This document shows positions 19,014 through 27,557 of a stretch of 64,000 nucleotides of DNA, one piece after another. The stretch's first letter is position 1; the number at the start of each line of letters is the position of its first letter. A model generated the notes under the pieces. The model was not told the DNA's origin, ran no database searches, and worked only from the letters and a program-made list of their open reading frames with translations. The translations under genes and the position numbers were made by a program. Location of the stretch: assembly GCF_900111835.1 (NCBI RefSeq), contig NZ_FOJP01000008.1:186001-250000 (forward strand), in the 5' to 3' direction. Origin of the DNA: Metapseudomonas otitidis. Lineage in GTDB: Bacteria; Pseudomonadota; Gammaproteobacteria; Pseudomonadales; Pseudomonadaceae.

Positions 19014-19943
19014 TCAGGCGCAATGGGCCCGTGCGCGGTAGTCCCGGGGTGACAGCTCGAACTGGCGCTTGAAGGCGCGGCTGAAGTGGGCGGCGTCGAA
19101 GAAGCCCCATTTGAAGGCGATCTGGGTGATGGACTCGTGGCGCAGCACCTGGGCGCTGAGGTCCTGGGCGACCTTGTCCAGGCGCGCGCGCTGGATGTAG
19201 CGGCAGACGCTCTCGCCCTGGTCCTCGAACAGCCTGTACAGCCGCCGCACCGAGATGTGCAGGCGCTCGGCAAGCAGGGCTGGGGACAGTTCGGCGTCCT
19301 GCAGGGATTCGCCGATCAGTTGCAGCGCCACGCCGTAGAGATCGCCGGTGTGCTCGGGCAGCGCCTCGACACGTTCGGCCAGGGCCGGCACCAGCAGGGC
19401 CAGCAGGGCGTCCTGCAGGGCCTGGCCGTCGGCGCTGGGGTCGAGGGTGCCGGCGCTGTCGCCGATGGAGCCCACCAGCGCGCGGATCATCCGGCTCGAC
19501 AGGCTGTTGCGGGCCAGGCGGCCGAAGGGCTGCTGGCCCTGGAAGTGCTCCATGACCCGTTGCCGGGCCAGGTGCACCGAGACGTTTTCGATCAGGCCCT
19601 GGGGGCGGATCTCGAAGGGCAGGGCGGAATCCACCAGGGCGAAGTCCCCGGCGTGCAGCTCCAGTTCCACCCCGCGCTGGCGGATGCACTGGCGCCCGCT
19701 GCGCTGGAAGATCAGGAAGCAGTGGCGGTCGTCCTCGCCGTCCACGCCCACCCGTTCCCGGGCGATGAGCCCGGCGTTGGTGCGGATGTGCGCCGTTTCC
19801 AGCGGGCCGATGCAATGCGCGTGGATGTCGCCGATGAACTGGTTGTGCTGGGTGGATGGGCGGGTCTCGAAATTGCCGCAGACCGCGCGCAGGGACTGGC
19901 TGAAGGTGTCGAACGCGGCAAGGGTGCGAGTCGGAAAGGCCAT
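19014..19943 (-). CDS. AraC-family regulator (FeaR-like)
   Basis: A 309-residue transcriptional activator. The N-terminal two thirds is a cupin-type sensing domain of the AraC-binding-like class found in FeaR. The C-terminal AraC DNA-binding module (about 205-305) has two helix-turn-helices, ending IAFKWGFFDAAHFSRAFKRQFELSPRDYR. It is 169 bases upstream of the PQQ dehydrogenase in the same direction and very likely controls it. FeaR relatives respond to aromatic aldehydes or amines, so an alcohol or its aldehyde is a reasonable inducer (inference). Confidence 0.87.
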   Translation of the reverse strand: MAFPTRTLAAFDTFSQSLRAVCGNFETRPSTQHNQFIGDIHAHCIGPLETAHIRTNAGLIARERVGVDGEDDRHCFLIFQRSGRQCIRQRGVELELHAGDFALVDSALPFEIRPQGLIENVSVHLARQRVMEHFQGQQPFGRLARNSLSSRMIRALVGSIGDSAGTLDPSADGQALQDALLALLVPALAERVEALPEHTGDLYGVALQLIGESLQDAELSPALLAERLHISVRRLYRLFEDQGESVCRYIQRARLDKVAQDLSAQVLRHESITQIAFKWGFFDAAHFSRAFKRQFELSPRDYRARAHCA

Positions 19944-20042
19944 GGCCGTCTCCTGTTCTTGTTTTTCGTTAACATATTATCGATGCCGGCATGGAGCAAG
20001 GAAAAAGCGCGGCGAAGGGGAGGGCGGCAGGGCATGAACGAG

Positions 20043-20062
20043 GCGCCCCGTCACCGGGGCGC
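20043..20062 (-). terminator. Hairpin downstream of lapD
   Basis: GCGCCCCG (20043-20050) pairs exactly with CGGGGCGC (20055-20062) around TCAC, between the end of lapD and the start of the regulator gene. There is no T-run, so termination is probable but not certain. Confidence 0.45.
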
Positions 20063-20116
20063 AATGGGGACGCCGTCAGAAAACCCGGTGGGTGTTGGCG
20101 ATGCCCTGGGGCGGGA

Positions 20117-22063
20117 TCAGTCCTTCCAGGGCGCCGGCGCACCCACCAGGCGGCCCATGGCGCCGAGGATGCCGAGGGCCTTGAGCGCCTCCAGTTCGCC
20201 GGCGCTTTCCACCATCTCGGCGATCAGCGGCAGGTCGATGCTGTTGGTGGCGCGGTACACGGCTTCGATGAACACCCGCTTGTCCTGCTCCACGTCCAGG
20301 TGGCGGATGTAGGCGCCGTCCACCTTCAGGTAGGCGAGGCCGAGGTGGGTGAGGTTGCCGATCAGGCTGAAGCGACCGCCGAAGTGCTGCAGGCCGATGT
20401 TGAAGCCGGCGTCGCGCACCCGCTGGCTGAAGGCTTCCAGCTCGGCGGGCGGGGGCAGGTGGCGTTCGTCCACCTCCAGGGTCATCAGGGTGCTGTGTTG
20501 CGGGTGGGCCTTGAGCACGGCCAGCAGGCGGTCCTGGGTGGCGGCATCGCGCAGGGTGGCGGCGGAAAGGCTGAGGGCCAGCGGGGCGGGGTGCAGGTCG
20601 AGGTGGTCGAGGGTGTGCTCGAGCATCGCCAGGTCGAAGCGGGTGGCCCAGCCCAGGCGCTCGATCCAGGGCAGGAAGCGGCCGGCGGCGACGGCTTCGC
20701 CCTGGGGGTCGAGCAGGCGCGCGAGCACCTTGTGGTGCAGCAGGCGGCCGGTGTCGGCGCACTCCACCACGGGTTGGAAGTAGAGCTGCAGCTTGCCTTC
20801 GTTGAGGGCCTGGTCGATCCAGCCGCGCCAGTCGTGCAGGCCCTGGCCGGCGTTGGCCTGGAAGTCGTCGAGGCGCTCCCAGTGGCGCGAGGGGTTGCTC
20901 TGGGCCTGGGCCAGGGCCTGGTCGGCACGGGCGAGGACGTCGGCCGGGTTCTCCCCGGGGCGGAAGGCGGCGATGCCCAGGTGGGCGACCGGAGTGCAGT
21001 CGCTGGCGCCGGTGGCGCGCAGGTTCTCCAGGGCGGCGCTGAGCACGGTGGCGAGACGGTCGGCGCCGTCGCCTTCAAGGCCGGGGGCCAGCAGGGTGAA
21101 CTCACCACCGCGGTTGCGCGAGGCGAACCAGTCGGGCGTGCCGCTTTCGGCCAGGGCATGGCCGAGCACTTCGCCGACATCGCGGATCAGCGCGTCGGTG
21201 CGTTGGCCGCCCAGGCGCTGGTTGAGCCCGCCGAGGTCGTTGACCCGCAGCAGCACCAGGTAGCCGTCGGCATTCTGTTCGGACGGGTCGAGCTGGTTGG
21301 CCAGGCGGGCGTCGAACTGGCGGCGGTTGGCCAGGCCGGTGAGGGTGTCCTGGTAGGCCTCTTCGCGCAGCTTCTCGCTGCGGGCGGCCTCTTCGGCGAA
21401 CAGGGTCTTGAGCTTGTCGACCATCTGGTTCATGGCCAGCACCACGCGCTTGAGCTCGGGGGTGCGCGGTACGCGGGGCAGGGTGAGGAATTCGCGGCGG
21501 CTGATGGCCTGGGCCTGCTGGACCATGTTGTCCAGCGGGCGCAACTGGGTGCGCAGGAGGAAGCCGCCGAGCACGGCGCTGACCAGCCCGCACACCAGCA
21601 GCCAGGCAAGCATGCCCAGGGCGCTGTCCCACAGCTTGGCCAGGGCGAACTGCGGGTGGCTGACCACCTCGACCCGGGCGGCCTGCTCCCAGCCGCGCAT
21701 GATCAGCGCATCGCCGCCCTGGGGACGGAGGTCGACGATGCGGGCGAACCACTGCGGGACGGTGCCGGTGACGGTGTCGGTCTGGCGCTCCACCTGCACC
21801 TCGCCGTCGCTGATGCGCACCACGCGGATGCGGGCGAAGTAGCCGCTGTCGAAGATGGAGCTGACCATCAGCTCCAGCATGGCCGGGTCGTCCACGTGGG
21901 GCGTCATGGACAGCGCCAGGGCGGTGGCGGCGTCCTGGGCGTGGGAGCGCAGCTGGCTGCGCAGCTGCTCGCGGGAGCTTTCCACGCCGGCCAGGAAGCT
22001 CCCGGTGAAGGCCACCACCAGGAACAGGCAGATCGCCAGAAACAGCTGCTTGAGTAACGACAT
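20117..22063 (-). CDS. lapD: c-di-GMP receptor LapD
   Basis: Inner-membrane receptor that senses c-di-GMP inside the cell and sequesters the protease LapG in the periplasm. Order: TM1 (about 5-25), periplasmic domain with Trp125, the position used by LapD to hold LapG, TM2 (about 150-170), HAMP, degenerate GGDEF (RGGEF at 318-322, no canonical GGDEF) and degenerate EAL (KVL at 445-447). Loss of both catalytic signatures fits a receptor rather than an enzyme. The length, 648 residues, is typical. lapG ends 3 bases upstream, forming an operon. No LapA-type adhesin gene is in the window. Confidence 0.94.
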   Translation of the reverse strand: MSLLKQLFLAICLFLVVAFTGSFLAGVESSREQLRSQLRSHAQDAATALALSMTPHVDDPAMLELMVSSIFDSGYFARIRVVRISDGEVQVERQTDTVTGTVPQWFARIVDLRPQGGDALIMRGWEQAARVEVVSHPQFALAKLWDSALGMLAWLLVCGLVSAVLGGFLLRTQLRPLDNMVQQAQAISRREFLTLPRVPRTPELKRVVLAMNQMVDKLKTLFAEEAARSEKLREEAYQDTLTGLANRRQFDARLANQLDPSEQNADGYLVLLRVNDLGGLNQRLGGQRTDALIRDVGEVLGHALAESGTPDWFASRNRGGEFTLLAPGLEGDGADRLATVLSAALENLRATGASDCTPVAHLGIAAFRPGENPADVLARADQALAQAQSNPSRHWERLDDFQANAGQGLHDWRGWIDQALNEGKLQLYFQPVVECADTGRLLHHKVLARLLDPQGEAVAAGRFLPWIERLGWATRFDLAMLEHTLDHLDLHPAPLALSLSAATLRDAATQDRLLAVLKAHPQHSTLMTLEVDERHLPPPAELEAFSQRVRDAGFNIGLQHFGGRFSLIGNLTHLGLAYLKVDGAYIRHLDVEQDKRVFIEAVYRATNSIDLPLIAEMVESAGELEALKALGILGAMGRLVGAPAPWKD

Positions 22064-22066
22064 CGT

Positions 22067-22753
22067 CTATCCCTCTCCGATCGGGAAGCCTTCGGCGCGC
22101 ATCTTCTGCAGGATGTCCTGCCAGCGCGAGAGCTTCTTGCTGTCACCACTGCGCTTGCCCCCGGTGTAGAGCCCCTCGGCGTTGAAGGCGTAGACCGGCA
22201 GCAGGTCCTTGCGCTGGGAGGCGGGGCGGATGTCGCTGATCAGGTTGTCCAGGACCAGCGGGTCCGCCGTGGGGGTGGCGTAGAAGGTGAGCACCATGTG
22301 CGCCTGGTTGTAGTTCAGCGCCTTGACGTAGGTGATGCGCAGCTTCTCGGCGGGAATGCCGAGGCGGCGCAGGGTGAAGTACTTGGCGATGGAGTAGTCC
22401 TCGCAGTCGCCTGCGCCCTTGACCAGGGCCTCGATGGGGGTGGCCCAGTAGTCGTTCTGGCCCCAGTTGCGCTGGTCGTCGACGAAACGCAGCTTGGCGT
22501 TGAAGAAGCGGTTGACGGCGGTGAGCTTGTCCTTCTCCGGCAGCTCGCCGCTGCGCTGGATCAGGTCGCTCCAGTCGAGGATGCGCTGGCGCGCCGGGCC
22601 GAGGTTGCCGTAGCGCTTCTCGGCGTTCTTGAGGATCACCTCGAAGTCCCAGTCGGCCAGGGCGAGCAGGCTGAGCAGGGCGCAGGCGACCAGCAGCAGC
22701 CACGCCATGCGCGGTCCGGCTGTGCGGGAGTGCTGGTGGTGCCCTAGCTGCAT
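22067..22753 (-). CDS. lapG: Periplasmic cysteine protease LapG
   Basis: Calcium-dependent transglutaminase-like protease that cuts the N-terminus of large surface adhesins, releasing the biofilm cell when c-di-GMP is low. The catalytic triad is visible as Cys117 (GAGDCEDYS), His152 (NQAHMVL) and Asp169 (VLDNL). A membrane/signal segment covers about 16-33. The length is 228 residues. GGAG with 9-base spacing supports the ATG at 22753. It is paired with lapD, its inhibitor. Confidence 0.94.
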   Translation of the reverse strand: MQLGHHQHSRTAGPRMAWLLLVACALLSLLALADWDFEVILKNAEKRYGNLGPARQRILDWSDLIQRSGELPEKDKLTAVNRFFNAKLRFVDDQRNWGQNDYWATPIEALVKGAGDCEDYSIAKYFTLRRLGIPAEKLRITYVKALNYNQAHMVLTFYATPTADPLVLDNLISDIRPASQRKDLLPVYAFNAEGLYTGGKRSGDSKKLSRWQDILQKMRAEGFPIGEG

Positions 22754-22853
22754 CGTCAGGGTCTCCGCCCCTTGGGTTCATGCAGTCTAGGCAGGCACCT
22801 GGCCTTTTGCCTTGCAGGGCGGTCGGAAAGTTCGGGAGGGCGTCGGGGCCGCG

Positions 22854-23255
22854 TCAGTCGCGGTGCAGGGTCTTCTGCCGAAGGATGTAGACGCTGACCA
22901 GCACCGCGCTGGTGAGCATGAAGCCCTGTGCCCAGGGGCGCGGCACCAGGTAGCAGGAGAACAGGATGCTCGCCCACATCAGCACCAGGGCGTAGACCTT
23001 GCCGCGCAGGGGGATGCCGTTGCCTTCGAGGTAGTCACGGATCCACGGGCCCAGGTGGGGGTGGTCCACCAGCCAGTGGTAGAAGCGCTCGGAGCTGCGC
23101 ACGAAGCAGGCGGCCGCCAGCAACAGGAAGGGGGTGGTGGGCAGCACCGGCAGGAAGATGCCGATGACCCCCAGGGCGACGCTCAGCCAGCCGATGCACA
23201 GCAGTCCATAGCGGACCGCTGCGCTGCGGGCGCGGGGGATGTCGCCGCGGGCCAT
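22854..23255 (-). CDS. DUF454 inner-membrane protein (YbaN family)
   Basis: A 133-residue membrane protein with the family core GVIGIFLPVLPTTPFLLLAAACFVRSSERFYHWL and two or three further hydrophobic stretches. The function of the family is unknown. It ends about 100 bases before lapG and begins 9 bases after a YecA-like gene in the same direction, so it may share that gene's transcript. Confidence 0.8.
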   Translation of the reverse strand: MARGDIPRARSAAVRYGLLCIGWLSVALGVIGIFLPVLPTTPFLLLAAACFVRSSERFYHWLVDHPHLGPWIRDYLEGNGIPLRGKVYALVLMWASILFSCYLVPRPWAQGFMLTSAVLVSVYILRQKTLHRD

Positions 23256-23263
23256 CGCGTGAC

Positions 23264-23848
23264 TCAGTGGCGCGGCTTGAGCAGGGCGGGCTTTTCTTCG
23301 GGGGCGTGGCAGAGCAGGAACAGGGCGGTCAGCAGTTCGGGGATCTGCTCGATCATCTCGTCGACCAGGTTGCGATCGGCGGCGATGTCGGCGAATTCCG
23401 GCTGCTCGTCGAACAGGCCCGAGCCCACCATGATCGGCAGCAGCAGTTCGCTGACTTCCTCTTCGGCGTGTTCGAACCAGGCGGCTTCACGCAGGAACAC
23501 GCCTTCCATGAAGCCGATGCACCAGCCGCGCAGGTCGGAGTCGTCGGGCTCTTCGCCCAGGTCCAGGTCGCAGGGCAGTTCGAGGTCTTCGTCGCTGGCC
23601 AGTTGGCGGGCGATGTGGGCCTTGAGCTGGAGGAGGGCTTCTTCGATGGCTTCGTGCTCGGCGGCGTCGCGGTAGTGCGGCGGCTCGGCGAACAGGGCGT
23701 CGATCCACTCGCGGTCCGGCACCGGCTCGGGGGAAATGTTCAGGGCCGTCAGGTAGCCGTGGGCTGCCACGTAGTCCAGGGCTTCCTCGTGCAGGTCGTC
23801 GGCATCGAGAAAGGCTTGCAGGCGGGACAGTTGCTCAGCGAAGGACAT
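23264..23848 (-). CDS. YecA/UPF0149-family protein
   Basis: A 194-residue acidic soluble protein of the UPF0149 (YecA/YgfB) family, recognised by the GWCIGFMEGVF segment and an all-helical, Glu/Asp-rich make-up. The much longer open frame upstream is antisense to recQ; the ATG at 23848 gives the family length. No enzymatic motif or metal-binding SEC-C tail is visible. The function is unknown. It diverges from recQ, with the two starts 139 bases apart. Confidence 0.82.
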   Translation of the reverse strand: MSFAEQLSRLQAFLDADDLHEEALDYVAAHGYLTALNISPEPVPDREWIDALFAEPPHYRDAAEHEAIEEALLQLKAHIARQLASDEDLELPCDLDLGEEPDDSDLRGWCIGFMEGVFLREAAWFEHAEEEVSELLLPIMVGSGLFDEQPEFADIAADRNLVDEMIEQIPELLTALFLLCHAPEEKPALLKPRH

Positions 23849-23956
23849 CGGGGGGACTACCTTGAGGGGATAAATGAGCGTGGATTCTAGTCCAGTGCGC
23901 CGCAGGCGGCAAAAGCCGCGGCGATGGGCGAGGGCATCGCGACGGGCGGGCTGACG

Positions 23957-23962
23957 TATAAT
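23957..23962 (+). promoter_or_regulatory. Candidate -10 element of recQ
   Basis: A perfect TATAAT lies 25 bases before the recQ ATG. No good -35 is visible at the right spacing, so activity rests on the -10 alone. Confidence 0.45.
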
Positions 23963-23986
23963 GCGCGGCTTGTTTCGGAGACCCCC

Positions 23987-26113
23987 ATGCTCGACCACGC
24001 GCTGCGCATCCTCAAAGACGTATTCGGCTACGACGCCTTCCGCGGCAACCAGGCCGCCATCATCGAGCGCGTGGCCCGTGGCGGCGATGCCCTGGTGCTG
24101 ATGCCCACCGGGGGCGGCAAGTCCCTCTGCTACCAGGTGCCGGCGCTGATGCGCGAGGGCCTGGCGGTGGTGGTTTCGCCGCTGATTGCGCTGATGGACG
24201 ACCAGGTGGCGACCCTGGAGGAGCTGGGCGTGGCGGCGGTGGCGCTGAACTCCACCCTCGGCGCGGACGAGCAGCGGGAGATCGCCGACCGCATCCGCCG
24301 GGGTGAGATCAAGCTGCTCTACCTGGCCCCCGAGCGGCTGGTGCAGCCACGCATGCTGGCGTTCCTGGAGCGCCTGGACATCGCCCTGTTCGCCATCGAT
24401 GAAGCCCACTGCGTGTCCCAGTGGGGCCACGACTTCCGTCCCGAATACCTGCAACTGGGCCAGTTGGCCGAGCTGTTCCCCGGCGTGCCGCGCATCGCGC
24501 TGACCGCCACCGCCGACCGCCGCACCCGCGAGGAGATCGTCCAGCGCCTGCACCTGCAGGAGGCGGAGCGCTTCCTGTCGAGCTTCGACCGGCCGAACAT
24601 CTTTTACCGCATCGTGCCCAAGGACAATCCGCGCAAGCAGTTGCTGGGCTTCCTCGCCGAGCGCAAGGGCGATGCCGGCATCGTCTACTGCCTGTCGCGC
24701 AAGAAGGTGGAGGAGGTGGCGGCCTTCCTGTCCGAGCAGGGCTTCCCGGCGCTGCCCTACCACGCGGGCCTGGAGAACGAGCTGCGGGCCTACCACCAGC
24801 GGCGCTTCCTCAACGAGGAGGGGCTGATCATGGTGGCGACCATTGCCTTCGGCATGGGCATCGACAAGCCCAACGTGCGCTTCGTGGCCCACATGGACCT
24901 GCCGAAATCCCTGGAGGCGTACTACCAGGAGACCGGCCGCGCCGGGCGTGACGGCCTGCCGGCGGACGCCTGGATGGCCTATGGGCTGCAGGACGTGATC
25001 TTCCTCAAGCAGATGCTCAACAACTCCGAGGGCGACGAGCGGCACAAGCGCATCGAGCAGCACAAGCTGGAGGCGATGCTGGCGCTCTGCGAGGAGACCC
25101 GCTGCCGCCGCCAGGCGCTGCTGGCCTACTTCGACGAGGAGCTGCCGCAGCCCTGCGGGCACTGCGACATCTGCGTCGACGGGGTGCAGACCTGGGACGC
25201 CACCGAACCGGCCCGCCAGGCTCTGTCGGCGGTCTATCGCAGCGGCCAGCGCTACGGCGTCGGGCACCTGGTGGACATCCTCCTCGGGCGCGACAACGAG
25301 AAGGTGCGCGCAGCGGGCCACCAGCACCTGTCGGTGTTCGGCGTGGGAAAGGCCTTTTCCGAGACGGAGTGGCGCACGCTGTTCCGCCAGCTGGTGGCGC
25401 GTGGCCTGGCCGACATCGACCTCGAAGGCTTCGGCGGGTTGCGCCTGAGCGAGGCGTGCCGGCCGCTGCTGCGCGGCGAGGTGACCCTGCAGCTGCGCCG
25501 CGACCTGTCCACCAAGGCGCCCAAGCCGGCCGCCAGTGCGGCCAGCCAGCTGGTGCGTGCCGACGAGCGCGAGCAGTGGGAGGCGCTGCGTACGCTGCGC
25601 CGCAAGCTGGCGGAGGAGCACAGCGTGCCGCCCTACGTCATCTTCCCCGACGCGACCCTGCTGGAGATGCTGCGCAGCAGGCCGTCGAGCCTGTCGGACA
25701 TGGCGCGGGTCAGCGGCGTGGGTGCACGCAAGCTGGAGCGCTACGGCCAGGCCTTCCTCGAGGTGCTCAATGGCGCCGAAGCCGAGGCGCCCCGCGCCGT
25801 GGCGGACCTGCGCCACGAGCTGGTCAGCCTGGCCCGTGCCGGCATGACCCCGGCGCAGATCGCCCGCCAGCTGCAATGCACCGAGAAGAACGTCTATGCG
25901 CTGCTGGCCGAAGCCATCGCCGCGCAACAGCTCAGCCTGGAGCAGGCGCTGGACCTGCCTGAGGACACCCTCGGCGAGGTGCAGGACGCCTTCCTCGACG
26001 GCGAGGGCGAGCTGCCGCCGGTGGCCGAAGTGGCCCAGCTGCTGGGCGGCCGGGTGCCGGAAGGCGTGCTGTATTGCGTGCGTGCGGCGCTGCAGGCGGA
26101 GTTCGAGGCCTGA
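23987..26113 (+). CDS. recQ: ATP-dependent DNA helicase RecQ
   Basis: 3'-5' DNA helicase for recombination repair and restart of stalled forks. Motifs: Walker [17 protein letters not shown] box in [20 protein letters not shown], motif [14 protein letters not shown], a zinc site built from Cys residues (CRRQ...CGHCDIC), winged helix, then HRDC (about 520-600). After the HRDC a further 100 residues contain a helix-turn-helix-like stretch ([25 protein letters not shown]). At 708 residues it is about 100 longer than E. coli RecQ. The internal ATG at 23987 has GGAG upstream; earlier codons overlap the promoter. Confidence 0.96.
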   Translation: MLDHALRILKDVFGYDAFRGNQAAIIERVARGGDALVLMPTGGGKSLCYQVPALMREGLAVVVSPLIALMDDQVATLEELGVAAVALNSTLGADEQREIADRIRRGEIKLLYLAPERLVQPRMLAFLERLDIALFAIDEAHCVSQWGHDFRPEYLQLGQLAELFPGVPRIALTATADRRTREEIVQRLHLQEAERFLSSFDRPNIFYRIVPKDNPRKQLLGFLAERKGDAGIVYCLSRKKVEEVAAFLSEQGFPALPYHAGLENELRAYHQRRFLNEEGLIMVATIAFGMGIDKPNVRFVAHMDLPKSLEAYYQETGRAGRDGLPADAWMAYGLQDVIFLKQMLNNSEGDERHKRIEQHKLEAMLALCEETRCRRQALLAYFDEELPQPCGHCDICVDGVQTWDATEPARQALSAVYRSGQRYGVGHLVDILLGRDNEKVRAAGHQHLSVFGVGKAFSETEWRTLFRQLVARGLADIDLEGFGGLRLSEACRPLLRGEVTLQLRRDLSTKAPKPAASAASQLVRADEREQWEALRTLRRKLAEEHSVPPYVIFPDATLLEMLRSRPSSLSDMARVSGVGARKLERYGQAFLEVLNGAEAEAPRAVADLRHELVSLARAGMTPAQIARQLQCTEKNVYALLAEAIAAQQLSLEQALDLPEDTLGEVQDAFLDGEGELPPVAEVAQLLGGRVPEGVLYCVRAALQAEFEA

Positions 26114-26243
26114 CGCCAGGCGCTCACTTGTAGGCCATCCCGCCGGCTACTAATGTGCAACGTGGCGTGCGCGCAGCCGTCGAGGCGCGCGCAGTCTTCG
26201 TCATCCATGTGAGGTGGATGCCCGGAGCGCGCCGACGCTGCAT

Positions 26244-26270
26244 GGCCGGGCGCAGCAGTAGGTCCCGGCC
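26244..26270 (+). other. Leader hairpin before the diguanylate cyclase gene
   Basis: GGCCGGG (26244-26250) pairs exactly with CCCGGCC (26264-26270), ending 8 bases before the ribosome site. It could form in the mRNA leader and affect translation, or be a leftover recQ terminator without a T-run. Confidence 0.4.
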
Positions 26271-26288
26271 CCATAACAAGAGGTGGCC

Positions 26289-27458
26289 GTGACCACACCC
26301 CATGCCTGGCTGGACGATGTGCGTCCGAATCCCTATGCCGACCAGCTCGCCGTCGGCTTCCGCAAGCTGCGTTTCGTGCGTCCCCTGGAGCACGAGTACC
26401 GGCAGTTCTTCCTGGAACAGTCCTTCGACCTCAAGCGCATCGTGCTGCTGCTGTCGCTGCCCATGTGGCTGGCCTTCGCTGTGCTGGATTTCCAGCTGGT
26501 GAGCACGGCGGAGCGCTGGTGGATGCTGGCGGTGCGGGTGGTGGTGCTGGTGCTGCTGGTGATCTGTGGCGGCCTGGTGCTGCAGCGGCGCCATGTGCAC
26601 CTGCTGGCGCCCCTCAGCCAGGCGTGCGTCGCCGCGCTGGGGCTGGGGGCGGCAGCGGTGGTGGCCATCGCCCATCGGGTCGATCCGTCGTTTCCCTATG
26701 AAGGCTTGCTGCTGGTGTGCATGGCCGCCTACTTCGTGGTGGGCCTGCGCCTGGGGGAGGCGCTGCTGGTGGCGGTGCTGGTGCTCTCGGTCTACGTGGC
26801 GCTGGAGCTGTGGGCGGGCCTGCCGCCGGCGCGGCTGGCGAACAACCTGCTGTTCCTGGTCTGCGGCAACCTGCTGGGGGCGGTGGGCGGCTACCTGGTG
26901 GAGTACAAGTCCCGCGAGCATTTCCTGGTGAGCCGGCTGATGCGGGTGCTGGCCGACCACGACAGCCTCACCGGCCTGCACAACCGCCGCAGCTTCAACC
27001 GGCAGCTGGAGCGGGTCTGGCGGCAGGCACAGCGGGAATCGAGGCCGCTGGCGCTGCTGCTGTGCGACGTGGACCACTTCAAGGCCTACAACGACCTCTA
27101 TGGCCACCAGCGCGGTGACGTGGCGCTGCAGCGGGTGGCCGGGGTGCTGGAGGATGCGGCGCGGCGCCCCCTGGACATGGCCGTGCGGCTGGGGGGCGAG
27201 GAGTTCGCCGTGCTGCTCTACGGCACCCCGGAAGAGGAGGCGCGCCAGCATGCCGAGCGCATCCGTGCTGCGGTGCAGGCCCTGGCGGTGCCCCACGAGG
27301 GCTCCAGCACCGGTGCGGTGTTGACCCTGTCCATCGGCCTGGCCTGCCTGGCGCCCGAGGCCGACAGCCCCATCGCCCACCTCTACGCCCTCTACGAACA
27401 TGCCGACCGGGCGCTGTACCAGGCCAAGGCGTTCGGCCGCAACCAGGTGGTGGCGTGA
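26289..27458 (+). CDS. Membrane diguanylate cyclase (HsbD-like)
   Basis: Makes the second messenger c-di-GMP. The N-terminal half has five or six membrane segments (about 45-200) in a MASE-like sensor. The C-terminal GGDEF domain has the active signature RLGGEEF and, five residues before it, the inhibitory-site pattern RPLD. Length 389 from the GTG at 26289, chosen because AGAGG at 26279-26283 is its ribosome site; a GTG at 26283 falls inside that site. It follows recQ as hsbD (PA3343) follows PA3344 in P. aeruginosa, where HsbD works with the HptB/HsbA switch; those partners are not in this window. Confidence 0.85.
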   Translation: MTTPHAWLDDVRPNPYADQLAVGFRKLRFVRPLEHEYRQFFLEQSFDLKRIVLLLSLPMWLAFAVLDFQLVSTAERWWMLAVRVVVLVLLVICGGLVLQRRHVHLLAPLSQACVAALGLGAAAVVAIAHRVDPSFPYEGLLLVCMAAYFVVGLRLGEALLVAVLVLSVYVALELWAGLPPARLANNLLFLVCGNLLGAVGGYLVEYKSREHFLVSRLMRVLADHDSLTGLHNRRSFNRQLERVWRQAQRESRPLALLLCDVDHFKAYNDLYGHQRGDVALQRVAGVLEDAARRPLDMAVRLGGEEFAVLLYGTPEEEARQHAERIRAAVQALAVPHEGSSTGAVLTLSIGLACLAPEADSPIAHLYALYEHADRALYQAKAFGRNQVVA

Positions 27459-27557
27459 GACTGGCGTAGATGGTCGCTCCGGCTGGCGCCATGGGTGACT
27501 GTGCCGCCGGGAGGGCGGTGCTAGCATCCCTCGCCCCTGAACCGGAGAGCCCGACCC

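Noticed and set aside
19991-22057. 688-codon plus-strand frame opposite lapD
   Set aside because: lapD has all family motifs in the other strand; this frame has none.
20117-22063. Active diguanylate cyclase/phosphodiesterase
   Set aside because: Both signatures are degenerate (RGGEF and KVL) and lapG is adjacent, so it is the receptor LapD.
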